DNA of 64,000 bases, taken from Cheilinus undulatus (taxonomy: Eukaryota; Chordata; Actinopteri; Labriformes; Labridae). Shown here one piece after another: positions 44,701 to 55,100 of this stretch; the first letter of the stretch is position 1; each line of letters opens with the position of its first letter. The stretch lies in assembly GCF_018320785.1 (NCBI RefSeq), contig NC_054885.1:7824921-7888920 (forward strand), read 5' to 3'. The position numbers were made by a program, and so were the translations under genes. The notes under the pieces are model-generated. The model did no database searches. It was not told the origin of the DNA and saw only the letters and a program-made list of their open reading frames with translations.

Positions 44701-47700
44701 ACAAGGTGTGTCCAAACTTTTGCCCGGTACTGTACATATAATTAGTTTCAGCAGTTTCAGGCTGGACCAAGAGAGCTACATCAGCTGAGGTCATTTTCTT
44801 TATTCTCATTCTTTAAACTTTGAAGTGTGTTTGAAAGACTAAAGTTTGTTTCTTTGTTCATCCTCAAACCTTAAAGTGTGTTCAAAGGACTGAAGATTTA
44901 AGTCTGAAAAAATATTTGAAAATTTACCTTCTGCTAACTCATGAATTGTTCCATATCTGAAAAAGCTAAGAAAGGAGCACCCTCCAAACAAAAAAAACTT
45001 TTTTTAAGGTGCCTGACAAAAAGACTTACAAAGAAAGGAGAAGTGTCAGCACTCAAAATGTCCTTTTTGGTAGTTTTATTCAAGGCAGCAAGGCACAACG
45101 GACGCGTTTTGACTTAGTCTTCCTCAGCATTGTGAAACAATACATGGAAGGGCATCTTAGATACAGGAAGTGTTCAGGTACAGCTTTCAAAATAAAATAC
45201 AATGAAATAAATTTAATAGGTTTCCTGGTAGGGGCTCTAATGCGTAGCAATACCTTGTACAAAGATCAATGTAAATTTAAATATAGAAATGCATTACAGT
45301 GACAATACAACAAATATTATCAACACCAATACCCAAATAGTACAAAAAAATGTGTACCTACAAAAATTTAGCCGACCCTTGACATGACTCCCCAGTCATA
45401 CTGACAAAGTATTAAACACTGTATCAGATGAATAATCAAAGAAAAGAGCAATAAATATTCAAGAGAAGAACTTACATTTGTCTTGAATGCATAAGGCTCC
45501 CTCTAGTGGCTAAAAATGTTAGAATTGAAAAAAAGGTCCCAAAATTGTAAACAGCAACATAACCACAAACTCATATTGGAGAGTCACTGAATAAAACATC
45601 TGTTCAAAAACACTTAATGCAATGCGTTAAATGGTGTCACTAGATAGATAAATCTATTAGGCTTATAAATACCTCAAAAGATTTTATAAAAGGAAATGAT
45701 TTGAAATGGATTAAAATACATTTCTATTATCAAGTAGACCCTGGACATGACTCTCCAGTCACAAAGACAAAGAATTAAAACACTATCAGATAAACAATCA
45801 AAGAGAAGAGCAATAAATATTCAAGAGAAGAAGCTACATTTCTTATATAAGTCTTGAATGCATAAGGCTCCCTCTAGTGGCTAAAAATGTTAGAATTGAA
45901 AAATGTTAGAATTGAAACAAAATGTCCTAACATTACTGAGAACAAGATAAACACAACTCGTATCGGAGAGTGATTGAAACCAAACGTCTGTTCAAAAGCA
46001 CAAAATGCCATGCATAAAACGGTGTCACTCAGTGAAACAAATCTATTGGGATTGTACATACTTCACAAGGATTCATCAAAAAATATCTATTGATATGAAA
46101 TACAATAAACATTATATCCAGGGAGAGGTAGACTTTTCGTGGATTTTTTAAGGCAAAACAGCCATAAATAAAAAAAAAAAAGAAAATGAAAATTTCAACC
46201 TGGTAACAAAAGGAAAACAATATGAAACTATGATGAAAAATGAAAAATGAAAAATTTCTTATAGTGACAATAGGCACAAAAGAAAAAGAATAATTAATCT
46301 AATAGTAGTGGTGACTGAGCCAATGCCACCACAAAATCACAAAGTCCCCCATCCCTAAGCACACTAATGAAATGTACTGAATCAAAATCAAGGACACCAA
46401 AAAACAGAAAAATCGGCTTACTGCTCGAAATGATGATGAACAGGATGTGTGGGTGTACCCAGTATAATATAACACAATTAATACAGACCACTCTTACAAC
46501 ACTTTTACAAAAAGCATCCAAGAAGGAGCTCCTCATTCAGACCCCTGGGGTGCTCTGTTTGTAAAGTGTGAATCCAGAACGCCTCTCTTTGGAGTAATAA
46601 TTTGTCTCTGTCCCCTCCTCTCTGAGGGTTTTTGACCTCTTCGATACCTTGAAACCGAAGAGTGCAAACTTTATGTCCCACTTCATTAAAATGTCTGGCT
46701 ACTGACGATTTATCGTCTTTATTTCTGATAGAGCTCTGATGTTCAGAAATACGAGTTTTAAGTTCTCTGGTGGTTTTTCCAACGTAGCACAAGCCACACG
46801 GGCACTTCAACAAGTAAACTACAAATTTAGTCCTGCATGTTATAATTGTTTTTATTGGAATCTTTTTCCCTGAATGCGGGTGACAGAAGAAGCCTCCTTC
46901 ACCATAGCATTGCACTGCACACAACTGGAACAAGGGAAGTTACCCCCATAAGATTAGACAAGAAATTCTCAGGTGCTTTATAACAATCTGCTCTGGCAAC
47001 TCTATCTCTAATGTTACTCGCTCTTTTGTGGGCAAAAATTGGAGGGTTTTTGAATAGATGGCCTACCTGAGGGTCACTAGATAAAATGTACCAGTTCTTA
47101 CTAATACATGTCCTTATAGCGTTAGAAGCAGGGGAAAAAGTTATGGCACAGACTAAGTAGTCTTTCTTCTCTGGAGGGTTTGGAGGACAGCGTGCAGGGA
47201 AATGTATTTTATTTTGAAAGCTGTACCTGAACACTTCCTGTATTTAAGGTGCTCTTCCTTGTATTGTTTTACAACGCTGAGGAAGACTAAGTCGAAACGC
47301 GTCCGTTGTGCCTTGCTGCCTTGAATAAAACTACCAAAAAGGATATTTTGAGTGCTGACACTTCTCCTTTCTTTGTTCCATATCTGACCTACTGTGCTGA
47401 AGTTTGGGGTTGTGCGTGTAAGACATTTAGTCATTTAACTTTTATTTTACAAAAAAGAGCTGTAAGAATTATCAGTGGAAGTCAACATAGTGATCCATCA
47501 AACCTGTTGTTTATTCATTTAAAATGGTAAAAATTTCATAAATGTGATCAAGAAACCATCAGTACTCTATGTAAAGTAACTCTTGTGTTCATGAAAACAT
47601 AAAACCCTCCTCTTTACTGAAGGAGGAGACTTAACATTGATTTCCAGAATTGTGGTTGCTATGGTAACCAGCTGATTGTCTATTTGTGCGTGTTCAGGTG

Positions 47701-48656
47701 AGGCTGAGCTCCAAACAGACTCCTCACTTCATGTCAGACAGCAGCAAACTTCTAAGCCACGCCCGCTGTGTGGATCTGGCCAATAACTGCCTGGGATTCA
47801 ACGGCTGGACCTCTGACATCATCACAGTGAGTAGTGCATCCATACGCTTTACCTGTACTCACTTAAACACACAGGTGAGTTAATATCTGTTTGGCTTCAG
47901 CTGAAGGAGCTGACTGATGAAGATGAAGGTGTGGAGCAGGAGGAAGAGGAGGGTGGAGACGGGGAGAGGACACTCAGGTTTGGCTGCTTGCTGCAGCTCT
48001 CCTTCCCTTCTCATGGACAGATGGCCAGAGCATCAGCTGTGGTGGAGGAACGCTTCATCTGCACAGGTGAGGAAAGATTCACCTGCACAGGTGAGGAAAG
48101 ATTCACCTGGGGCTGCATGACTCTCTCCAGATTGATAATCATATCTTTTGTCATCGCTTATTGATTATTTTAGATGACTTATTTAAAAACAGAGAATAAA
48201 TGAAGCAGAAACAAATAATTAAACATCATCAAATGTGTTTTTGTGTCTGCAGGTCCAGATGTTCTTCTGCAGAGACGTTGTAAACTACAGAAGGTGGTCA
48301 GAGAGAAAGCTTTAGCCCAGGCCTTTTCTACAGTCCTGTTCATACTACTAGGTAGTCATGCTTTCAACACTAACCCTGCTCACTGCTGCTCATGCAGATT
48401 TACAGACTGAGCTAAACTCAGGCCGGCTGCTGTCTGCAGGTAACGGTAAGGTGATGGTGGAGGTGAAGCAGACGTCAGATCAGCTCTTACCTGAGGAGTC
48501 AGAGGGAATCCTGCAGGTAAATTCACCTGTTCTGTTCACATCATCACACTGTTTACGCTCTCTGTCGCTAACTCCTGTCACTCTCAGGTAAACGAGTTCA
48601 CTCATGTTGAAGATGAGTGGGAAGAGGATGAAGAGTGGGACCTGACTGTATCATGA
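41707..48656 (+). CDS. rdm1: RAD52 motif-containing protein 1 (272 aa, seven coding exons)
   Basis: RDM1 is an RNA/DNA-binding protein linked in vertebrates to the response to DNA damage such as that from cisplatin. The coding exons are 41707-41805, 41933-42112, 47698-47826, 47901-48066, 48253-48351, 48440-48516 and 48588-48656. The phases join, giving 272 aa against about 284 in human. The N-terminus (VDILEFKVPMENNKTLFVWG) starts an RRM-type domain (RNP-like LFVWGI near residue 18, GFYALIKFYSA near 61-71). Next is the RAD52 motif region SPVKVRLSSKQ, with ELANYYFGFNG-like VDLANNCLGFNGW. Later come QKVVREKALAQAFSTVLF and an acidic C-terminus (EDEWEEDEEWDL). The exon-2 donor is GTCGTT, weaker than usual. 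Intron 3 at 42113 to 47697 is expanded by transposons. A poly(A) signal AATAAA lies at 48713-48718. Confidence 0.94.
42113..43590. other. Rdm1 large intron, left part; nothing recognised
   Basis: AT-rich intron with a GCAGAAGGGGGCAGTG stretch near 42632-42647, which resembles a CTCF core. No exons and no clear transposon are seen before 43593. Confidence 0.4.
43593..44734 (-). mobile_element. Tc1-type transposon with about 120-bp inverted ends
   Basis: Left TACAGTACCAGTCAAAAGTT, then TGGACACACCTTG, and right CAAGGTGTGTCCAAACTTTT, then GCCCGGTACTGTA, are inverted repeats that stay alignable for about 120 bp. TA lies at each outer edge, as expected for the target duplication. On the minus strand are Tc1 transposase remnants, including VVPTIKHGGGAVIVWRCFA near 44470-44515 and a PLQTPDLN block near 44180-44240. 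The frame is broken and the interior shortened. It is interrupted by the insert at 43961-44210. Confidence 0.88.
43961..44210 (-). mobile_element. hAT-like insert nested in the Tc1
   Basis: A 250-bp block ends GAGTTTGACACCCCTGT, the reverse of the terminus at 23250, and contains GAGTCCGGCCC. It is flanked by 8-bp near-identical repeats GTTAAGGC (43953-43960) and GTTAAGGT (44211-44218), the duplication length typical of hAT. It splits the Tc1 catalytic region. Confidence 0.7.
44961..47372 (-). mobile_element. Penelope-like retroelement, broken, with inverted ends
   Basis: On the minus strand at about 46505-46900 is a GIY-YIG endonuclease domain (VVYLLKCPCGLCYVGKTTRE, LKTRISEHQSSIRNKD). It is preceded at about 46930-47220 by a region like the C-terminal part of the Penelope reverse transcriptase (FSPASNAIRTCISKNW, RASNIRDRVARADC). 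The core of the reverse transcriptase is absent, so the copy is a fossil. Its ends are about 170-bp inverted repeats (45031-45200 and 47205-47372). A 15-bp target duplication TTGTTCCATATCTGA lies at 44946-44960 and 47373-47387. It is inserted into an older LINE inside rdm1 intron 3. The intact target duplication suggests a fairly recent arrival. Confidence 0.85.
45370..46090. repeat. Two direct copies of a 360-370 bp block inside the Penelope-like element
   Basis: The blocks 45370-45720 and 45730-46090 share GAAGAGCAATAAATATTCAA, GCATAAGGCTCCCTCTAGTG (45489-45508, 45858-45877) and a GTGTCACT...AAATCTATT...CTTCA order. Both carry a CTCF-like core (GCCACTAGAGGG on minus). Confidence 0.75.
47655..47668 (+). 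promoter_or_regulatory. RFX X-box-like motif
   Basis: GTTGCTATGGTAAC is a near-perfect imperfect palindrome of the RFX X-box class. It is intronic in rdm1, 30 bp before an exon, and its function is unknown. Confidence 0.3.
48043..48114 (+). repeat. 24-bp tandem duplication covering the rdm1 exon-4 splice donor
   Basis: CACAGGTGAGGAAAGATTCA occurs twice, with GTGAGG donors at 48067 and 48091, exactly 24 nt apart. Using the second donor would add eight in-frame residues (GEERFTCT) without a stop. Confidence 0.85.
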
Positions 48657-48719
48657 AAACACAGAGAGGTGCATTCTGGGAAACACTGTGAGAGCTTGAT
48701 TTTAATTTATTCAATAAAT

Positions 48720-50090
48720 ATTTTACTATGAATTGTCACAAGTTTTGTATTTTATCTTTCTATGCATGGCTTTCACGTGATGTTACATGCTTGTATGCCG
48801 TATGCTGTGGAGTTGTTGACGGTTTTGATTGCCAGCTGTGTGGTTTTGCCTTTTTTATGTTTTAATGAAAGAAAGTTGCTCTTCAATTGTATGCATTAGC
48901 TAATAAGGAGACAAGATGTGGTTATTCTTCTGCAGATCCTCATGTGAGAAAGAGAACTATCAGGTTAGAAGCTCTGCTGTCCCTGTAGGTTACAATAGTT
49001 GCAACACTTCTAATCCTATATCCTATATAATCGTAAAGTACTGGTAACTCAATCAGTCAGTCAAAACTTTATTTATATAGCACCTTTCAGACAAATTCAG
49101 TTGCAGTTCAAAGTGCTTTGCAGGATTGTACAAAAATGATTGACAAAAAGGTAAAATGGTTAAAAGGTTTAGAGACTGCACACAAAAGTAGTTTACTAAA
49201 ATAGCTAAAAAGATGAATGATAAGAAAAGAGACAAATAAAAGACAAAGCAGAAAAGGTAAGAATTTATAAAATAACAAACATTAAAATTTGCATAAAAAC
49301 AGTAAAAGTAAAAATATAACAATGATAAAAGATTCAATGCGTATAAAACTGGACATTAAAACATAAATGATCATAACTAGAGTTAAATAAAAGCGTAAAA
49401 CCCCTAAAATTAAGATTTAAAATTTTCAATAAAGAAATATAATAAAATAGAACAATGATTGATAATAATCCGTATAGTCATAAAAATTATAAAGTACTAC
49501 ATACAAGCCAGACTGAATAAATAAGAATCACCATACTTTTTAGTTCTGCTCTGTGGAACAGCCGAAAGAGAAACTGTTAGCTTATTATCACTCACCTGTA
49601 CTTTAAACCCTCTGAGGTAGGCCCCATATTTGTGACGTTTTAAATTCACATCTTTGTCATTTTACGTCGTAGTGGTGGGGTCAAACGAAACAATACAACA
49701 TCTACTACTGCGCTGACAAATAAACCTGTTAATCAACACTTTGCGAACACTCTTCGGTCAATATCTTGGTCAGACAGAGCGGAAATAACTCCAAGAACTT
49801 CAATAAATCCCTCTGCTTTGCTAGCCACATGCTCAGGGTCCAAAATTCCAGCGTCAGCGTGTTCTGACAGGACTAAAATATCTGTTATTAACTCATGGGA
49901 GAGCTCATGCAGATCCTCAGTGATAGCGGCCATGTTTGTGTGTTAGTTTGTTTGGTGGGAAACGCCCTCGTCTGGCAGCCCTGCAGACCAAACCAATGGT
50001 TTGTGACTGTTCAGCGTTAGTCCCGCCCACTGAGTTTGATGGGAGAGGATGACAGATAAAATACATTCATGATGCACTGCTGGAGCAGGA
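48720..50090. other. Region between rdm1 and the hairpin array; LINE-type tail and an unrecognised small frame
   Basis: At 49063-49140 the minus-strand end of a LINE-type repeat is seen (AAAGGTGCTATATAAATAAA type, here reversed as TTTATTTATATAGCACCTTT), with AT-rich sequence to about 49520. A 66-codon open frame at 49733-49933 (minus, MAAITEDLHELSHELITDIL) has a good start context (AACATGG) and non-repetitive composition. I do not recognise the family and it may be a repeat-encoded peptide or a 5' exon. Confidence 0.4.
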
Positions 50091-50093
50091 ACA

Positions 50094-50480
50094 ATGAATT
50101 AATTAAATGTGTCATGAATGAATTAAATGTGAATTACACACTTAATTCATTCATGACACATTTAATTAATTCATAAATTACACATTTAATTAATTCATGA
50201 CACATTTAATTAATTCATAAATTACACATTTAATTAATTCATAAATTACACATTTAATTAATTCATAAATTTCACATTTAATTAATTCATGGCACATTTG
50301 ATCAATTAATGGCACATTTAATCAATTAATGGCATATTCAATGAATTCATGGCACATTTAATTTATTTATAAATTACACATTTAATTAGTTAATAAATTA
50401 CACATTTAATTAATTGATGGCACATTTAATTAATTAATGGCACATTTAATTAATTCATGACACATTTAATTAATTAATGA
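50094..50480. repeat. AT-rich array with a 33-bp-arm perfect hairpin at its head
   Basis: Positions 50094-50126 and 50142-50174 are perfect inverted repeats with a 15-nt loop. After them, units of about 20-24 bp (ACACATTTAATTAATTCATA and variants with GGCACATTTAATTAATTAAT) repeat to about 50480. No coding content is seen. Confidence 0.9.
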
Positions 50481-50639
50481 ATTATATATTTCATTTTGGC
50501 ACTCTCAGTCCTCCATACCTATGGGGATAAAAGCATGTGATGTAGTAGTAAAGGTTAACTGCTGTTAGTTTCCAATGAGTGGCGCCTTTATCCCACTGCT
50601 AGCTACTGACTGAAGTTCACGTTTTTGCTAAGGCGGAAA

Positions 50640-50870
50640 ATGATTAGCTAAAAATTTGAGCAATGCATTAACTTTAAAATTTCCTGTGAAATTGAACAAA
50701 ACAGCAGCTGAATCTTTTAGTACTTTAACTGAGGCGTTCAGGGACCACTACATGTCACATGCACGTGTGTTTAAATGGCACAAATGCTTTAGTGAAGGCA
50801 GAGAGGATGTCTAAGATGAACACTATGGGCGCCATGCACATCAAAAACTTCTGAAAACATTCAACAAAAT
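50640..50870 (+). mobile_element. Mariner-type transposase N-terminal fragment
   Basis: The plus strand encodes KFPVKLNKTAAESFSTLTEA, then FRDHYMSHARVFKWHKCFSE and GREDV. This matches the HTH region typical of mariner (SETMAR-like) transposases. It breaks off after GREDV. No DDD domain is seen. Confidence 0.75.
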
Positions 50871-52080
50871 TGTAGCTGCAACTGTCCTAACCTTTTTTGC
50901 CCTCCAGATGCCCTGCAGTCATATGACTGAATACTATGATCATATTGATTCCTGTGTGTTTTCTGCATTTTTTAAAGGGCTCTGATTGGCTGTTTTTGCT
51001 CAGACTGTCACAGACACATACAATATGGCCATTAATGACAGAGCCAGTTTCAAACTCAGGTAAAAAATTAGGGCTGACATTTAGGAAAATAATCTAATTG
51101 CAATTTTTTTCCTCCAGTTCTGCAATTTGATGTGCTATTATTTCTTATTATCCTCATCGAATGCATTTTCCAACAAACACAAACAATAACTTATTCTATA
51201 TTATAACCAACAAAATATTAGATTAAACATGGGCTGAACATTAAAAAGCTCGTTCTGAATATTTTTACTTGTATGAAAATGGATTGTTGTGTTAAAGGAA
51301 ATTATATATTTTTTGTCATCCCATATTTGATGAGAAAGAAAGTGCAAAAATGAAGAAGATACAACTTTTTTGTAGCCTATTTTAAAAAAATGGTTCTTGA
51401 ATGACTGCATGATATGTAATGCATAACATCTTTGCTAAAAAATGTTTTAAACTGGCATTTTGACACAAATTTCAGGTTACAAAAGTATTACACTTTCTGC
51501 GATTTGAATATTGCAGCAGGCCATATTGTGATATAGTCTAATTTTTGATTAATCGCCCAGTCCTAGTAAAAATGAATCAGGAAAGATATAAAATATTTAC
51601 AGATAATAAACATTTTAAGACATAAAATCTATTAAAAACAACTCTAAATGGCTTCAGTTACTTGTAAAGTATTTGAGAAAGTTAAATTTAAGTTTGGACT
51701 GAATTTCAAGTAAAATCAGAAGATCTGTTGCTAAAGTTTGCTTTAAGAAGGTATTGAAAATAAATAATGAGAGGCTGTCATGAAAATAGTTTGGAGAAAG
51801 CATTTAAAAAACAGGATAGAAAAATAGGAAGAACACAAAAACTCAAAGATAGGTTTTTGTGCCTTTGCTCCTGCTGCTTACTGTCAGTTGTCCATTTTTT
51901 CCTTTAAAGACAGCAATGTTTCCGCTGAGAGTTGTCAAAGAAGCAGTCTTGTGGAGCTTGAAAAATCATCTTTGATCAGAGGTGGTTCCCTTTGTATAAA
52001 GCAGTCCTGGATTCCCTTCCTTTCCTTTATCCGTAAAAGTTCTCTGAAGCCACACATCCCCTTTATAAAGCAATGAATAA
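50871..52080. other. Spacer, nothing recognised
   Basis: AT-rich sequence; no exon or complete repeat is supported. Confidence 0.4.
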
Positions 52081-52121
52081 ATGCAGGAGAGTCCAAAGGC
52101 TACCAAAAATGGATCGAGTCT

Positions 52122-55100
52122 TTATACTTTCTTCATTATTTCTTCAAATTTCTTCTTGACCTTCTTCGCTGCAGCTGGAGTGACATCCAAACATCCCCGG
52201 ACCGTCACAAAGCCCTGCACACATCCAGTGACACAAAACCAGCAGTTAGTAAAAAGGAAGTATATAATGTAAACATAAAGTATGTGATAGAAATGCACCT
52301 CTATTTACCAACACAACAACAGATGTAAAACATTTTTCTTAGTTTTTCTTAAAGTATTTGTGCACAAAACTAAAACTAAAAAATCTACAGACTGGAATGG
52401 TTTTGATATGTCCTTGATTAAAAAAAAATTGTGATTGTATTTTTACACCTTTAACTGATGAAATGAAAATAGCCAAAGTCATTCCACTATACAAATCAGG
52501 TGATAAACACATGTTCTCAAATTATAGACCCATTTCTCTGTTATCACAATTTTCAAAAATTTTAGGAAAAAATATATGTAAAAAGCTTAATGACTTAATT
52601 TCCAAACACAACATACTTTGTAAACAACAATATGGATTCAGAAAAAAATGAACCACCTCACTTGCTCTCATAGATTTCATAGAGTAAATTACAAATGCTA
52701 CAGAGAGAAATGAATACACCGTTGGGATATTTCTGGATTTACAAAAAGCATTTGACACCATTGGCCATAAATTCTTAATGTCTAAATTACAGATCTTATG
52801 GTATCCGAGGACTGGCTCATGGTTGGCTAACCAGCTATTTGGAGGACAGGCACCAATTTGTCCACATTAATAATACAAACTCAAACCTTTTAAAAGTTAC
52901 GTGTGGGGTGCCGCAGGGTTCAGTGCTTGAACTGTTGTTGTTCACATTGTATATAAATTATTTATATTTAGTTTCTAAGTCACTCAAGTGTATTTATTTG
53001 CTGATGATACAACGATCTTTTGTAGTGGGAAACATCAAAAAATACTTCTGGATACAGTAGAGAGTGAACTTCAGATACTTAAAAAATGGTTTGATGCTAA
53101 TAAATTATCACTTCACCTTGGTAAAACAAAATGCATGGTTTTTTGGAAACCAGGCATCGGATCGGAGCTATAAAATCAGAATAAATGATGTTGAAATTGA
53201 AACCGTGTCTGAAAATAAACTTTTGGGTGTAATGATTGACGATAAATTGGAAATCCTATATAAACCATGTTACAACCAAAATGTCTTGATCCATTGCAAT
53301 TCTGTATAAAGCTCAAGATTTCTTAAACCAAAAATCTCTGTTCACTCTCTATTACTCACTCATCGTCCCATACTGACGTACTGTGTAGAGGTTTGGGGAA
53401 ACACTTATAAAGCAAATACAAACTCTATTTTTCTGTTACAAAAAAAAAAAGCCATACGTATTATAAGTAAAAAAACCCTATTGTGAACCAACCAATCCTC
53501 TATTTTTGCAACTAAATATACTAAAATTTCAGACTTAGGTGAATACAATATAATACAAACAATGTATAAAGCTAAAACTGGACAATTACCAGAAAGTATC
53601 CTGAAGTTGTTTAAAATGAGAGATGGTCAATACAATCTGAGAGGAACATTTATTTTATTTTTAAAAAACCAAAAATTCGCACAAATGTCAAATCTCATTG
53701 TCTGTCAATCAGAGGGGTACGTTTGTGGAATACATTGGTAAGGCTGCAAAGACTATAAAAGTCAGTTGGTTTTGAAACACACCATGGAAAATGTAAGTCA
53801 ATATGAGTATGTTATTATGCATAGATTGACTAATGAATGTAAACAACAACAATGCCTCTGCATTGTTCTTGCTATGCACTTATTTCTGTGAATTTATTTG
53901 TAAAATAAAAGGGGTAGGCTTTAATAAGCTTTAGCTTCTGCCTACATCCTTTTGTTTTTTTTTTTGTTTTTTTTATAATTTCGTGTACACCCTTTCAGTT
54001 TGCTTGGAAATTTAGAAATTGCACCTTGATCCTGTAAATTGCTTTATTTGTGCAAGTGAACCGAAATAAATTTCTTTCATTCATTCATTCAGTATTTTTG
54101 ATCCCCAGATAATAAAATGTCCGTAATTCCTAAATAATAAATACTAGGGAAACCCGTAAATTAAAACTGAAGGCGATGGCCTCATTTTCCATCAGTTGTG
54201 TCGATAAAGGCAGAAGTTTGGTGATGTAATATAGGAGATTTATTAGAAAATTTTCAAAACAGTGTCACGTTTTCTGATCAACACTTGCTCCACATAAACT
54301 AATAAAGGCATAAAAGTTGTGATGGGATCTTTACCTTTGCTTTTGTTTGTGATATGATATCAGACCATAAATCAGCCAGCTGAAAAATATCTGAGCTTTA
54401 GCATGTAATATCATGGAGGTTAAATTCTAAATGGAGACAGACTCACATCATAATAGTTGATCTGTCCCTGAGTGAAGTTCACTACTTCAGGAAGAGGGAT
54501 CTGTAAGTCTTTTGTGAAGCGGCCTGCACAATAAACACAAGCAGAAATACATGACATTAGTTAAAATGCTCTCTGAAGATGTGTGCTTTAAAATTTGAAA
54601 GCTAAGTTACGCTTTGAATTGTTTGTAATGATTTTAAGCTTGTAAGCTAACGTCCTGTCTGGCTGTATAAGAGGAACTAGGGTTATCACAGTAGCAGAAT
54701 TTTAAACTTTTGATATGGTACTGGTTAGAGTCAATTTTCATACCTGGTTTTACACCACTGCAATTAAAAAAACAGAAGTCCTAGGCACTCAATAGACCAT
54801 TATCCCCTGTTTTTGATTATAAGAAATTGCTAGAAACATTGTCAATGTTTTTGTACAAGAACGACAGTTCAGTCAGGAGCACTGTTGTCATAAATGTTAT
54901 TGACAAAATCAGTTTTACTTGGCAGATTTATGGCAATGCATACTGAACACAATAAAATTAGTTCAAAAGCATCAAATGCATAGTGGCATGAATGTGAATG
55001 AGGTTGCAACAAGCTTGATGCTATAAAGGAGGAGGCTGGGGTGGAGGAGGTAAAGCTCTGCCAGCAGCAGCGTGGTGCATCAGCATTAATCTAAGCAGGG

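Larger units (their letters stand above)
44890..47530 (+). mobile_element. LINE reverse-transcriptase C-terminal fragment, split by a Penelope-like element
   Basis: Just right of the Penelope-like element (47373-47530) the plus strand reads PYLTYCAEVWG, then FILQKRAVRIISG, the C-terminal block of a Jockey/CR1/L2-type LINE protein. The few codons left of the element (near 44920-44945) read LPSANS and continue naturally into it. A related LINE lies at 52440-54092 (YCVEVWGNTYK near 53378). The fragment is short and 5' truncated. Confidence 0.65.
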
